Source: Parasedimentitalea psychrophila
Lineage (GTDB): Bacteria > Pseudomonadota > Alphaproteobacteria > Rhodobacterales > Rhodobacteraceae
Assembly: GCF_030285785.1 (NCBI RefSeq)
Contig: NZ_CP127247.1
Location: 3,061,501-3,125,500, forward strand
Reading direction: 5' to 3'
Length of the DNA stretch: 64,000 bases
In this document: piece by piece, positions 33,423 through 42,463 of the stretch
Position numbering within the stretch: the first letter of the stretch is position 1
Layout of the letters: the number at the start of each line of letters is the position of its first letter
Made by a program: the position numbers and the translations under genes
The notes under the pieces: generated by a model
The model's input: only the letters and a program-made list of their open reading frames with translations
What the model was told of the DNA's origin: nothing
Database searches by the model: none

Positions 33423-33617
33423 TCAGATCGGGAATGGCCAACAGGCCTCATTTCTGCGCAGGCCAAGGTGACGCGACAGCGCGCCGTCCAGTACTGCGCT
33501 AAGACGGCGATCGAATTCCGCTGGATCAGTAGGGGCTTCGCCAGCGGCAATCCTGGCCTGGTCCAACAACAGATGCGCGGCAACTTTCCGGGAGACACCG
33601 CGCAGGTAATATTGTTG
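33423..33617 (-). pseudogene. 3' fragment of an htpG-like (Hsp90) gene
   Basis: An open frame of 64 codons without a start reads VAAHLLLDQARIAAGEAPTD, then PAEFDRRLSAVLDGALSRHL and a short tail to TGA at 33425. This resembles the extreme C-terminus of alphaproteobacterial HtpG (LLLDQARI-EGE-P-DP-F-RL). Everything upstream is missing. The identification rests on this one block. Confidence 0.5.
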
Positions 33618-33883
33618 CTAAGGGGCCGCCAAAATGGACCACGGGCGCTGTTGGGAAGCCGCGCTTGCCCTGCGGCGTGAGCGCTCTCTGGCGCACCATG
33701 GCAGCAATATATTGCTTTAGGAGCATTTCAGCTTTGCACGGTATTGTTCCAATCGGGACTGAGTTTTGAGCAAATTAGGCGTTAGTTTTCATCCGGGTAA
33801 GGCACTGATTGGCCCTGAAACGACAATTGGCGGCAGTGCAAAGGCCTGTGTCCAATGCTTGCGATTTTCGGTGTCCTGTCGGA

Positions 33884-34417
33884 CTAAATTTCAAGTTTTC
33901 GCAGGCCACGTCCCAACAGTTTCGCGCTTTCCACGGCGGCGTCTCGATGCAGCGCCCAAGCTTGAGTGAGACCTTCCAGGATAACTGAAATTTCAATCTC
34001 ACGCCCGACAAGACCGGTGACCTTGGCGGCGCAAGTGGCCACTTCGGTCTTGTGGCGTTCAAGTAGCTCTCGAAGTCGGGCGCTCCCAGGCTCGGCTGCC
34101 ACCGCGCCGTGAAAGAGGCACCCATGCGCTGTCTCGGTTTCCATCCAATTCCCGACGCGATTGAGCAGCGCGTCGAGTGCTGCGTTGGGGTCATCCGGCA
34201 TGCCGTCGAAGACCTTTGAGAGGTAGCGCCGGTGGCGATGTTCCAGGGCTGCCAGCACCATTTCTGATCGGGACGGGGTATATTTGTACAACGTGCGAAG
34301 GCTTACGGAGGCTGCGTCGCGGAGGTCTTCGACGTTCGGCTCGGCGAAGCCGCGGCTGGCGAATGCGCGTTCCAGCCCGGCGGCGATCTTGGTCATAGTA
34401 TCAGTCATGATTGACAT
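33884..34417 (-). CDS. TetR-family transcriptional repressor
   Basis: 177 residues. The N-terminal helix-turn-helix is at about 27-48 (NVEDLRDAASVSLRTLYKYT, followed by PSRSEMVLAALEHR). The C-terminal ligand domain contains HGCLFHGAVAAE, seen in TetR proteins that control stress or xenobiotic genes. The start codon abuts a perfect nine-base inverted repeat (34417-34440). The gene is divergent from the oxidoreductase at 34480, so the repressor probably controls both genes through this site. The sequence becomes markedly more GC-rich here than in the adjoining graveyard. Confidence 0.9.
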   Translation of the reverse strand: MSIMTDTMTKIAAGLERAFASRGFAEPNVEDLRDAASVSLRTLYKYTPSRSEMVLAALEHRHRRYLSKVFDGMPDDPNAALDALLNRVGNWMETETAHGCLFHGAVAAEPGSARLRELLERHKTEVATCAAKVTGLVGREIEISVILEGLTQAWALHRDAAVESAKLLGRGLRKLEI

Positions 34418-34440
34418 TGGTAGAGAGGTCCCTCTACCAA
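34417..34440. promoter_or_regulatory. Probable TetR operator
   Basis: TTGGTAGAG and CTCTACCAA form perfect nine-base arms around AGGTCC, in the 62-base gap between the divergent tetR and oxidoreductase genes. Part of the half-site (GTAGAGG) recurs at 34445-34451. The size and position are typical of a TetR-dimer operator. Confidence 0.75.
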
Positions 34441-34479
34441 TGCAAGTAGAGGAAACATTCTACATGCGGAGTTTTGACG

Positions 34480-35568
34480 ATGACAGTTCCCGACACGATG
34501 AAAGCCATGGTCCTCACCGGTCATGGCGGGCTCGACAAGCTCGAATGGCGCGACGACGTGCCGGTGCCGGAGCCGCGCGCAGGCGAGGTGCTGATCCGCG
34601 TCGGCGCGTCGGCGGTGAACAACACCGACGTAAACACCCGCACTGGCTGGTATTCCAAGAGTGTGCGCGGCGACACTGGTTCGGCCGCGCAGGAGGGCTA
34701 TGCGGGCGCCTCTGACGCCGATGGCGCGTGGTCTGGCGCGTTGTCCTTCCCTCGCATCCAGGGCGCCGATTGCTGCGGAGTGGTGGTCGCGGTGGGAGCG
34801 GGCGTGGAGCGCTCGCGCCTGGGCGAACGGGTGCTGGTGCGGCCGATGTATCGGCCGAACGGTTATCGGCCTGACGGTGCGGGCGACCCTGATGCGTTGG
34901 AGACCTTCGGGTCGGAGCGCAACGGGGGCTTCGCCGAGTTCACGACCATCGGGGACAAGGAAGCGGTCTGCGTCGACAGCCCGTTGTCAGACGCAGAGCT
35001 CGCCTCCTTTCCCTGCGCTTTCTCGACCGCCGAGGGCATGATCCAGCGCGCCGGGATCGGCGCGGAGCGCGTGCTGATTACCGGCGCCTCGGGGGGCGTC
35101 GGCTCAGCGGCGGTGCAGCTTGCTAAACGTCGCGGCGCCCATGTCACAGCGGTAACCAGCCCGTCAAAAGCCCGCGCGCTGGAGGCGCTCGGTGCCGACG
35201 CCACGCTGGGCCGCGACGAAGCCCCGCCGCAGGACAGCTTCGACGTCGTGCTCGATCTGGTGGGCGGCGCGCGCTGGCCTGCGCTGCTCGACGCGCTGTC
35301 GGTCCGTGGCCGCTACGTGACCTCTGGTGCCATCGCTGGACCGATCGTCGAGCTCGACTTGCGCAGCCTCTATCTTAAAGACCTGACGCTTGTGGGCAGC
35401 ACGCGGCAAGACCCGCGCGTTTTCACCGACCTCGTGGGCTATATCGAGGCGGGAGAAATCAGGCCTGTCCTCGCGAAAACCTACCCGCTGCGCGATCTGC
35501 GTGCAGCACAGGAAGCGTTTCTCGAAAAGTCCCATGTGGGCAAGATCGGGATCATGATCCCCGACTGA
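34480..35568 (+). CDS. Zinc-type alcohol dehydrogenase-like/quinone oxidoreductase (MDR family)
   Basis: 362-residue medium-chain dehydrogenase/reductase. The N-terminal GroES-like domain includes MKAMVLTGHGGLDKLEWRDD and SAVNNTDVNTRTGWYSK, and the Rossmann fold has VLITGASGGVGSAAVQLAKR. The IQGADCCGVVVAVGAGVE block is present, but the catalytic-zinc Cys/His set is not clear, so it is probably a zinc-free NAD(P)H-dependent quinone or enone reductase. The divergent TetR gene suggests induction by an electrophile or xenobiotic. I use the ATG at 34480; a TTG six bases earlier is possible. Confidence 0.85.
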   Translation: MTVPDTMKAMVLTGHGGLDKLEWRDDVPVPEPRAGEVLIRVGASAVNNTDVNTRTGWYSKSVRGDTGSAAQEGYAGASDADGAWSGALSFPRIQGADCCGVVVAVGAGVERSRLGERVLVRPMYRPNGYRPDGAGDPDALETFGSERNGGFAEFTTIGDKEAVCVDSPLSDAELASFPCAFSTAEGMIQRAGIGAERVLITGASGGVGSAAVQLAKRRGAHVTAVTSPSKARALEALGADATLGRDEAPPQDSFDVVLDLVGGARWPALLDALSVRGRYVTSGAIAGPIVELDLRSLYLKDLTLVGSTRQDPRVFTDLVGYIEAGEIRPVLAKTYPLRDLRAAQEAFLEKSHVGKIGIMIPD

Positions 35569-35630
35569 CGCGAATCTGTCCTGTCTTGGCCTGGCCTATC
35601 CGGTCCTGGCACAGTCCACGGCGGCGGGCG

Positions 35631-35906
35631 CTATAGATCAAACAGCCAGTCGTGCATGAACGCTGCGAGGCTTGGGCTGACGTCTTGTGCCTTTTCTTCG
35701 CAGGCAACGCAGCGCGAGCCCAGAACGCTGCGCAGATTATAATGGCGGTTCTTGCACATGCGGCCCGAGAAGAAAAAATCGGTGCCAGCCTTCAGGGCTC
35801 GGGGTCGCGTGCGGGGATAATTCATCCATTCCGGATGGCCGGCAAGCTTGGCCTGTCTTTTGCGCTGACCTTCTTTGTGATGTTCCGCCATGGCCGCAGT
35901 ATCCAA
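35631..35906 (-). CDS. Small Cys-rich (possible zinc-ribbon) protein
   Basis: 91 codons, perhaps starting at the sixth (MAEHHKEGQRKRQAKLAG). The second half has FFSGRMCKNRHYNLRSVLGS followed by RCVACEE, giving Cys and His spacing (C-x3-H... C-x2-C) like small zinc knuckles, for example the N-terminal part of endonuclease-VII-like proteins. It lies 81 bases after the CpXC gene on the same strand and may be the last gene of the large minus-strand locus. No confident family. Confidence 0.5.
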   Translation of the reverse strand: MDTAAMAEHHKEGQRKRQAKLAGHPEWMNYPRTRPRALKAGTDFFFSGRMCKNRHYNLRSVLGSRCVACEEKAQDVSPSLAAFMHDWLFDL

Positions 35907-35987
35907 AACCGCCGCGGCGGATTCAACCGCAAAATTGCCGCCGCCACAGCGCTGTACACCGTCGCCCGATGGCCTGTTTCTATGCGG

Positions 35988-36692
35988 TCAGGCGGATTTG
36001 CGGCCCTCGCCCATATAGAGCTTTTGCATATCGACAAAGGCGCCGTTTTCCAGCCGCGCCCGCATGGCCTGCCAGCCGGTGGGATTGGCCAGTATCGCCC
36101 CATAGAGAGCCTTTGGCACGTTCAGGTCCTCGATCGGTTTTTCAGAGGCGGTTTCCAGCCAACAGAACACATAGGCGTCATTGTCCTCGTCCGTATCAAC
36201 CAACCGCAACTCGACACCCTCGGCCAGAGGCACCGATGGAACGCTGCGCAGGATGTGCAGTTTCATCATTTCAATGATGACATCGTCCAGATCATGTTCG
36301 CGGATCAACAATTTTTCGCGCACAGCGGGCCAGCCAAATGTGACGCGCATGGTAAGGTCCTGACCGACCTGCTGGGCGGCCTGGGGCGCCTTGACCCCAT
36401 AGCTCTCGGCAAACAGCAGCGCCGCGTCGTCCTCGACTTGCAGGTGATCGCGCATCCGGTCCGCTGGCATCGCGGCAATCCACTGGCCGCGCCCGACATC
36501 CAGATAGTTGAACTGTGGTTGCAGGCGAAAGCGTTCCTGACAGGCGCCGCATTCAATGTCCTGAAAGCGGTCCGCCAGAATATCCTCTCGCAGATCGGGG
36601 CGGCGGTCGGCATTGACGCTGCCAACGGCCATCATGATAACGGGGGCCTCGCATTTCGGGCACACCAGGTTTACGGGCTGGAAAAGAGACAT
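35988..36692 (-). CDS. CpXC domain protein
   Basis: 234 residues. The N-terminal 60 residues form a metal-binding CpXC domain: NLVCPKCEAPVIMMAVGSVN then FQDIECGACQERFRLQPQFN, with two C-x2-C pairs. The rest is alpha-beta (LNYLDVGRGQWIAAMPADRM-like and VREKLLIREHDLDDVIIEMM) as in stand-alone CpXC proteins. Their function is unknown. The start is 22 bases after the stop of the giant gene, so the two are probably co-transcribed. Confidence 0.8.
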   Translation of the reverse strand: MSLFQPVNLVCPKCEAPVIMMAVGSVNADRRPDLREDILADRFQDIECGACQERFRLQPQFNYLDVGRGQWIAAMPADRMRDHLQVEDDAALLFAESYGVKAPQAAQQVGQDLTMRVTFGWPAVREKLLIREHDLDDVIIEMMKLHILRSVPSVPLAEGVELRLVDTDEDNDAYVFCWLETASEKPIEDLNVPKALYGAILANPTGWQAMRARLENGAFVDMQKLYMGEGRKSA

Positions 36693-36714
36693 TTATCAAT
36701 GACCTTTCAAAGGG

Positions 36715-39700
36715 CTAAAGTTTGGCTAACCAACTGACAGCAGGGTGGTTTGGCTTTAGCTTTCCGGAATAATAGGCGGCGTACATTTCCGAGAACCACT
36801 CTCCCGGTGCGCGGAACTGATAGCCTGTGATGCCTTTTGGCCGTGCGTCCAGCAGGTAAGAGGTCCAGGTGTTGGCGTAGCTCTCCTGATAAACCACACC
36901 GTCAATCGCAATTTTTTTGGCGCCACTCATGCTGGCCCAGGGATTTGCCGATTCAGAGGCGGCCTCGATATGTGCCCGCACCTGAATGCGCCGGCTCTCC
37001 CATTCTTCGTCCGAGCAGGCCTCGTCGCTGGGTTTGGCGGGGGTATACGGGTTTTCCTTATGTGCCAGATAACTGGTCACATAAGATTTGTCGTATTGGA
37101 ACTTTTTGGCGATTTTGTCAGCAATGACAGATGTATCGGCGCCGTATTCGGTCCAGCCGCCATAGTCCTTGCCGCTGCCATTGCGGGTCATAAACCCGGT
37201 CTTGTCGTCAACCGCATGTCCGACCTCATGCATTGTGTTCCAGTTGAAGAAGGTGACAGGGTCGTCATTGGCCGGTTTGCATTTCTCTAACTCGGCGCGT
37301 TCTTCTGGCGTCGCGGCGTCCTCCAGACTGCCCACCGCGTCTTCTCCGGCCAGTGGCCGGGCCGAAGAGGTCGCCGCATCGCCTTCGTGCATCACAATGC
37401 GCTTTTCGCTGCCGTCATACAGCGAGCCGCCATCCTTATGTTCATTGACCGCAAATTTGCTCATCGAGTCATTGTCGAGAGTATGGTCCAGTGGCAGATC
37501 CTGCATCGCCTTGTAGAAGGCGACAATGTTTGGCCCCTGCAGGTTGTTATCCTCAATTTTGCTGCCGGGGGCCAAGTTTTCCTGGCTGAAGTTCTTGATG
37601 TCACAGCCGAACCGGGCCTTGAACGCGACCTTCACGACCGCACGCTGAGCCTCGGGTTCCAGATTATCAATCATAGCGTCAAGTTCAGCGGTGCCGTTCG
37701 GGCGTGACAGGATTTCCTCGATGTCCTTGGGTTCGGGAGGGGTATTTGCCCGCATTTGCGCCATCACAAAGGCGCTGGTGCCAATGGCGCGCACTTCTTC
37801 CAGCAGTTTGATCGCCTCAGGTGGTTTGCGCGCCTCCATTTGCGCCGCCGCATCGACCAGTTTCTGGCGAATTGCGTCGATGCTGGGTTTGATCGCGTAT
37901 CTGTGCTCATGGCCTTCCAGCTCGGCCAGCCGCGGTTCCACTTCCGGTTTGGCCCGAAGATCTGTGTAGTCCTTGTGCTGATCCGCCAGCGCCAGCGCAT
38001 GCCCAATCATCACGATGGCGGCTTCTATATCGGCGCTGACTTTATCAAAGTTCTGTCCGGTTTTGGCCGTCGTTTCGGCGCGCGCCAACAGTTTTTCGAT
38101 CTCGGCAATATCTGTCGTCACATAGGCCGTTTCACCATGTGTCTTGACGGCGCTCAATGCGGTCTGTGCCCGGGCGATTTCCTGCACAAGGAAGCCATAT
38201 TGCGACATGATCTCATCCGCTGCGTTGCAGGCCTCCAAGGCCGCCAAAAGATGCGCCTTGGCCTCTTTTGCAGCCAGCCCGTCCTGTTGGCAGCTGTCGA
38301 TTTCCGCATTTGCCAGATCCAGATATTTCTGTGCAATATCAGCGTTATCTTTGCTGGCGATGAATTTGATAGACAGTTTTGCCAGTGCCACTTGCGGCCA
38401 CCAGAGGGCGCTGTCTTCGTCCCCGCCAATGGCCGCGTTCACCGCCTCCAGAAGTGCGTGGTTGCCGGCCGTCTTGATCGCATCTTCCGCAGAGGCCGCC
38501 AGTTCATCCGCCATGGTTTTTGCGGTTGCATAGTCGCTGGGGGCCAGCTTGACCAGATTGCCATATTTGGTTGTCAGCCGGATCAACTGGGCGGCAATGG
38601 CATCCGCATGTTTGTGACCCTGCGCCTCGTCCAGCTTGTCTTTGGCCGCCTTTCGGGCCGTTTCATAATCGGAAGATCCTTTGATTTTGACCAGCAGAGC
38701 CTTGGCCAGCGTGGTGATCTGCAGCAAGGCCTTGGTCGCCTGAGAATAACTGTTTTCGGTCAGGTCAGTTTTGGTTTCGTCGACTTTGGTCGCTGCAAGC
38801 CGGTCTTCGATGTCCTTGATCAGCGCGGCGGTGGCGGCGTTTCTTTCGCCGTCCAGCAGTTCCGTTGCGGCCTGCGTATCGGTCAGAGCCGGGTGGTAAA
38901 GATCGGCCATCGCCACCAGCGCTTTGCAGGCCGTTATCTTTTGATAGGCGTTCGCAAACACCCGCTGGGCTGCCGAATAGATATGCTCGGTTTTCAGCGT
39001 CTGATATTTGGCAAAATCGACATCTGCCCGAGCAACCTGATGGGCGCCTGCTTCTTTTCCGGGCCCGATAAGCGCCGCCCTCGGGACCTTGAAATACGGG
39101 TCTTCCCAGCCGAGCACGGTTTTGAGTGTTGTCATGTCTTCTGCAGTGGGGGCCTCCCAGTCGGTGGCCGCTTTGGCCTTGGCCGCGGCCGCTTTGAAAT
39201 CGCCGCCGATCTGCAGTGCGGCGCCGTCATCCAACAGCGTTTGGATCTCTGTTATCCGGTGGGCAAGCTGGGCAGCAACCGCGCCGCCCTCGGTGGTGAT
39301 CGAGGTAATGATCGCGGTGGCGCTGGTGCGGAGTTTCACGATCTGCTTGTGAACCTCTCCATCGGCGCGGGCCTGATCCCAGATTTTTCGCGCCGCGGCC
39401 AGCTTGGCTTCCGCCGCTTTGTAATCATAGGCTTCGGGCTTGGTCAGGTCATCAGCCTCGCCGATCATTACGTTGATATTGTTGATGTGAGGTTGCAGGC
39501 AGCTGTCCACATTCAGCGGCGCCAATGCCACTACCTGAGTGCCCAGCGAGAGTTTGATATCCGCATAGGCCCGATGCTGGTGGACCAGCACCATGGCCAG
39601 TTTCAGGTTGGCAATGGCGCTGTCCAAATGTGCGCGTGCATCATCGTGTTTCTTTGCCTTATGGGCTTTTTCGGCCTCCATTGCGGGCACTTGTGCCTTG

Positions 39701-42276
39701 GCGATAAAGGCTGACAGGTCATTCCCAACGTCGGCCGCCAGCACCTTGTCGCGAATGTCGGTAAAGACCTTGAACGCCGGGGCCCATTTCTTTTTCGACT
39801 TGTCCAGCGCGGCTTCGTCATGCAGCGCATCAATGTCAAGATCGGCTTCCGCCGCCGCCTTGGCGTTGTCCACCCGTTTTTCGGCGTCAGCCAGGGTGGA
39901 ATTTGCAACGGTGAAATCACACTTCAACGCCAATAGCGCCGCCTCTGTCATCAAGGCCTTGGCGGCCTCGATCAGTGACGCGGCCTGCGGCACGTTCTTC
40001 AGCGCTTCAATTTTGCCCTGAACGGAAATACGTTTTTCTTTGTATGATTTACAGCTGTTTGCCTGCGCCAAACTGGCGGGCCATTGGGTTTCGGTCGTTG
40101 CCAGAACAGCAGAGGCAGTGGAGAATTTATGCAGCGCCGCCTCGGCCTTGGCCGCCACCAGATCGGCCTCCATTTTCAGGATCATGACCTGGATGCCCGA
40201 GGCCCCATCATGGGCTTTGAAATCGCGCAGCTTGGTTTCAAATGTCAGCAGCTTTGGCGGGTATTGCTGGACCGTTGGAATTTCAGATTTGAGATGCGCA
40301 ATTACCGACCATATTGGGCTAAGCTTTTGACTGGAAACAGAATAGTCCGACGTTGTCGCAATGTCAGACCCGGCATAGCAGCTGTCTAGCTCTGCCAGTT
40401 TGGCGGCGATCAGCTGTTTGATGTCGACGGCCAAACCGGCCCAGTGATCAATCCAGTCCTTTGCAATGGGCCGGTTTTTTTCATAAGACGCCTTGAGCTC
40501 TTTTACCGTCGTGGTGGTTATGAAGATCTCGGCAATTTTGTCGAGCTTCTTGATGCCGTCCTTGAACTTTTTGGCGGCGCAATCCAGCTGAGCCGCATCG
40601 TACAGGCCTTCCATTTCCCGGGCCGGATCATCAACCGCTGCGGCGCCAGTCACCTTGCCGCGATCGGTGTCCGCCTTGATCTTGCGGTCGCCGTCAATTG
40701 CGGCAAAATGGGCAAAATCATCGGCCATGATTTCAGTGATCGCAATAACGGGTTCTGCGGCGGTCAATTCGTCGGTTGCTGCTTTCAGCGCATGGGTTTT
40801 GGATTTCTCAATTGCAGCGGCGCGAATATCCGCGATCTTTGTTATTTCCGGCGCAATTTCCGACGAGCCAGATTTCGGGTGGCTGGTCAGCGGCACCAGC
40901 CTCAGGTCAAAAATTGTCAAAGCCTTTTGGAAACCTGTCTTGGCCTGCGTTTCGGTGGCAATTGCCCGCTTTATTCCGATCAGCGCTTTTTCACCGATAT
41001 CCAGTTTTGCCGCACTGTCTGGTGTCGGCGTCGCCTTGGCGTCTGATACCAATTTGGCGATTTTTTGAAACGCGCTGTTCCAGGCCTCGGGGGTTTGGCT
41101 AACGGCCTCGGCTATCAGGCTGTTGTAGCTGGCGATCGGGCCGTCGGTCAGGGATTTGATCTCGGCCTCGATCCGCTGGATCTGTTCGGACAGATCGAGT
41201 TCGGGGCTATCGCCTGCAACCTCCGGCGGCGGCTCCTGGTCAGAGGGGCCTTTTTCCGGTGCCGACGGCTTTGGGGCGGTCAGTGTTTCGCCATCTTCGC
41301 TGGCCGCTTGCAGGGGGGCCGGCGCCGGTTCTTCGGGACGTGTTTCGGGGGCCGCTTGCCGAGCTTCGGAAATGGACTTGGCCAATGGCCCGACGGCCTT
41401 GAGTGCGGTTTCGAAATCAGGCGGTGTGGCCGATACCTTGGCGTTTATCAACGCCCAGACTGCCTGGATTTTTTTCGATTGCGGTGTCCCTAGGGCCAAT
41501 GCCTCGGCCACCAGCGGCGTCAATTTTGTCGATGCCTGCTGCCATTTTGCTTCTAGCATTGCCTGGCGCTTGGCCAAAGCGGCAGCGTCCCTGGCCGCAG
41601 TCTTCATCGCATCGGATAATTTACCAATGAAATCAAGCGCGGTCTTGTAGGCGCCGGTTTTTGCCTTGCCCTGAATGGCAGCCCAAAGGGCATTCACTTG
41701 CGTCAGGTCTATGCCGGCGATGTTACCCAGCTTTGCCAGATTGGCCTCTACCTTTGTCGCCGCAGTTTTCCATTTTTCAGCCAGTGGATCGGGCTGGTCT
41801 GACGGTGCTTCGGGCGCCTCTGCGGTGTCTTCTGCTGTCTCGCCTTTTTGCGGTGTCTTGGGGCTGGGGGGCGTGCCAGGACTGGTCGGGGCCTGATCCT
41901 TGCCTACCTCGGCTTCGTCTTCATCGGCGTCCGACTCAATCACCTGGCCACTGGGATCCAGCACGATGATGTTGAACTTGAGCCCAACAACCATGAACAG
42001 TTTTCGCGCCTTGCGGGCAAATCCGGGCAGAATTTTACCATCAATGGAGACCGAGAGATCTTTTCCTTTGAGTGTCAACCGCCCAAAGGTGAAAAGCGCC
42101 GTCTCGCCATCTGCTTTGGCCTGCTTTCCCAGTATCTTAGAGGCTTTTGTTTTGTGAAGAATAAAAACCGAATTCTCGATTTTCTTACCAAAGCACAGAC
42201 CAAAGGCAAGCTCTCGCTTTCGCGCCAATGCGATCTGTTGTTTGATTTCTTTTGCGGCAGATCCATCAAGAGACAT
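36715..42276 (-). CDS. Giant helical-repeat protein with C-terminal putative zinc metallopeptidase domain
   Basis: About 1,853 residues from an ATG at 42276; an ATG at 42348 adds 24 residues that include a hydrophobic stretch. Regions: an N-terminal 100-residue globular domain (KEIKQQIALARKRELAFGLC onward) of unknown type; an acidic Pro-rich linker (about 110-175); then about 1,400 residues of degenerate alpha-helical repeats with recurring Tyr-x2-Ala and Trp positions; and a C-terminal domain of about 250 residues. That last domain has TMHEVGHAVDDKTGF at about residue 1,680 (HExxH zinc motif) and, about 140 residues later, APGEWFSEMYAAYYSGK, which can supply the downstream Glu ligand of a gluzincin. 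Export is not obvious unless the longer start is used. It follows the YdjG/YdjI/TelA/XpaC genes and precedes CpXC. I know no characterised relative. Confidence 0.75.
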   Translation of the reverse strand: MSLDGSAAKEIKQQIALARKRELAFGLCFGKKIENSVFILHKTKASKILGKQAKADGETALFTFGRLTLKGKDLSVSIDGKILPGFARKARKLFMVVGLKFNIIVLDPSGQVIESDADEDEAEVGKDQAPTSPGTPPSPKTPQKGETAEDTAEAPEAPSDQPDPLAEKWKTAATKVEANLAKLGNIAGIDLTQVNALWAAIQGKAKTGAYKTALDFIGKLSDAMKTAARDAAALAKRQAMLEAKWQQASTKLTPLVAEALALGTPQSKKIQAVWALINAKVSATPPDFETALKAVGPLAKSISEARQAAPETRPEEPAPAPLQAASEDGETLTAPKPSAPEKGPSDQEPPPEVAGDSPELDLSEQIQRIEAEIKSLTDGPIASYNSLIAEAVSQTPEAWNSAFQKIAKLVSDAKATPTPDSAAKLDIGEKALIGIKRAIATETQAKTGFQKALTIFDLRLVPLTSHPKSGSSEIAPEITKIADIRAAAIEKSKTHALKAATDELTAAEPVIAITEIMADDFAHFAAIDGDRKIKADTDRGKVTGAAAVDDPAREMEGLYDAAQLDCAAKKFKDGIKKLDKIAEIFITTTTVKELKASYEKNRPIAKDWIDHWAGLAVDIKQLIAAKLAELDSCYAGSDIATTSDYSVSSQKLSPIWSVIAHLKSEIPTVQQYPPKLLTFETKLRDFKAHDGASGIQVMILKMEADLVAAKAEAALHKFSTASAVLATTETQWPASLAQANSCKSYKEKRISVQGKIEALKNVPQAASLIEAAKALMTEAALLALKCDFTVANSTLADAEKRVDNAKAAAEADLDIDALHDEAALDKSKKKWAPAFKVFTDIRDKVLAADVGNDLSAFIAKAQVPAMEAEKAHKAKKHDDARAHLDSAIANLKLAMVLVHQHRAYADIKLSLGTQVVALAPLNVDSCLQPHINNINVMIGEADDLTKPEAYDYKAAEAKLAAARKIWDQARADGEVHKQIVKLRTSATAIITSITTEGGAVAAQLAHRITEIQTLLDDGAALQIGGDFKAAAAKAKAATDWEAPTAEDMTTLKTVLGWEDPYFKVPRAALIGPGKEAGAHQVARADVDFAKYQTLKTEHIYSAAQRVFANAYQKITACKALVAMADLYHPALTDTQAATELLDGERNAATAALIKDIEDRLAATKVDETKTDLTENSYSQATKALLQITTLAKALLVKIKGSSDYETARKAAKDKLDEAQGHKHADAIAAQLIRLTTKYGNLVKLAPSDYATAKTMADELAASAEDAIKTAGNHALLEAVNAAIGGDEDSALWWPQVALAKLSIKFIASKDNADIAQKYLDLANAEIDSCQQDGLAAKEAKAHLLAALEACNAADEIMSQYGFLVQEIARAQTALSAVKTHGETAYVTTDIAEIEKLLARAETTAKTGQNFDKVSADIEAAIVMIGHALALADQHKDYTDLRAKPEVEPRLAELEGHEHRYAIKPSIDAIRQKLVDAAAQMEARKPPEAIKLLEEVRAIGTSAFVMAQMRANTPPEPKDIEEILSRPNGTAELDAMIDNLEPEAQRAVVKVAFKARFGCDIKNFSQENLAPGSKIEDNNLQGPNIVAFYKAMQDLPLDHTLDNDSMSKFAVNEHKDGGSLYDGSEKRIVMHEGDAATSSARPLAGEDAVGSLEDAATPEERAELEKCKPANDDPVTFFNWNTMHEVGHAVDDKTGFMTRNGSGKDYGGWTEYGADTSVIADKIAKKFQYDKSYVTSYLAHKENPYTPAKPSDEACSDEEWESRRIQVRAHIEAASESANPWASMSGAKKIAIDGVVYQESYANTWTSYLLDARPKGITGYQFRAPGEWFSEMYAAYYSGKLKPNHPAVSWLAKL

Positions 42277-42463
42277 TAGGGCTATCCCGACAATTAAAAA
42301 AATGTAAAAATTTAAACACAAGCGTCGCTGCGCCTTCGAGCGTCGCATGGGGCCGGGGTTTCAGCAAGAATTTTTTCCGCTGATCTGGCTTGGGTCGAGC
42401 CCGCAATATATCGGGGCAATGATGTGAGGTTCTATTGATTTCTCTAGCACCCGGATATGGCAA

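Larger units (their letters stand above)
32428..33883. other. Gene graveyard
   Basis: 1.45 kb without an intact gene. It holds repeat copy B, a 13-base tandem repeat, a broken amine-oxidase gene and the 3' end of an htpG-like gene, all separated by unrecognisable sequence. The mixture of unrelated 5' and 3' gene pieces suggests several deletions. Confidence 0.7.

Noticed and set aside
37756-39714. 652-codon plus-strand frame inside the giant gene
   Set aside because: It is antisense to a gene with strong GC bias at third codon positions. Its translation is rich in Arg, Cys, Phe and Gln with no family pattern.
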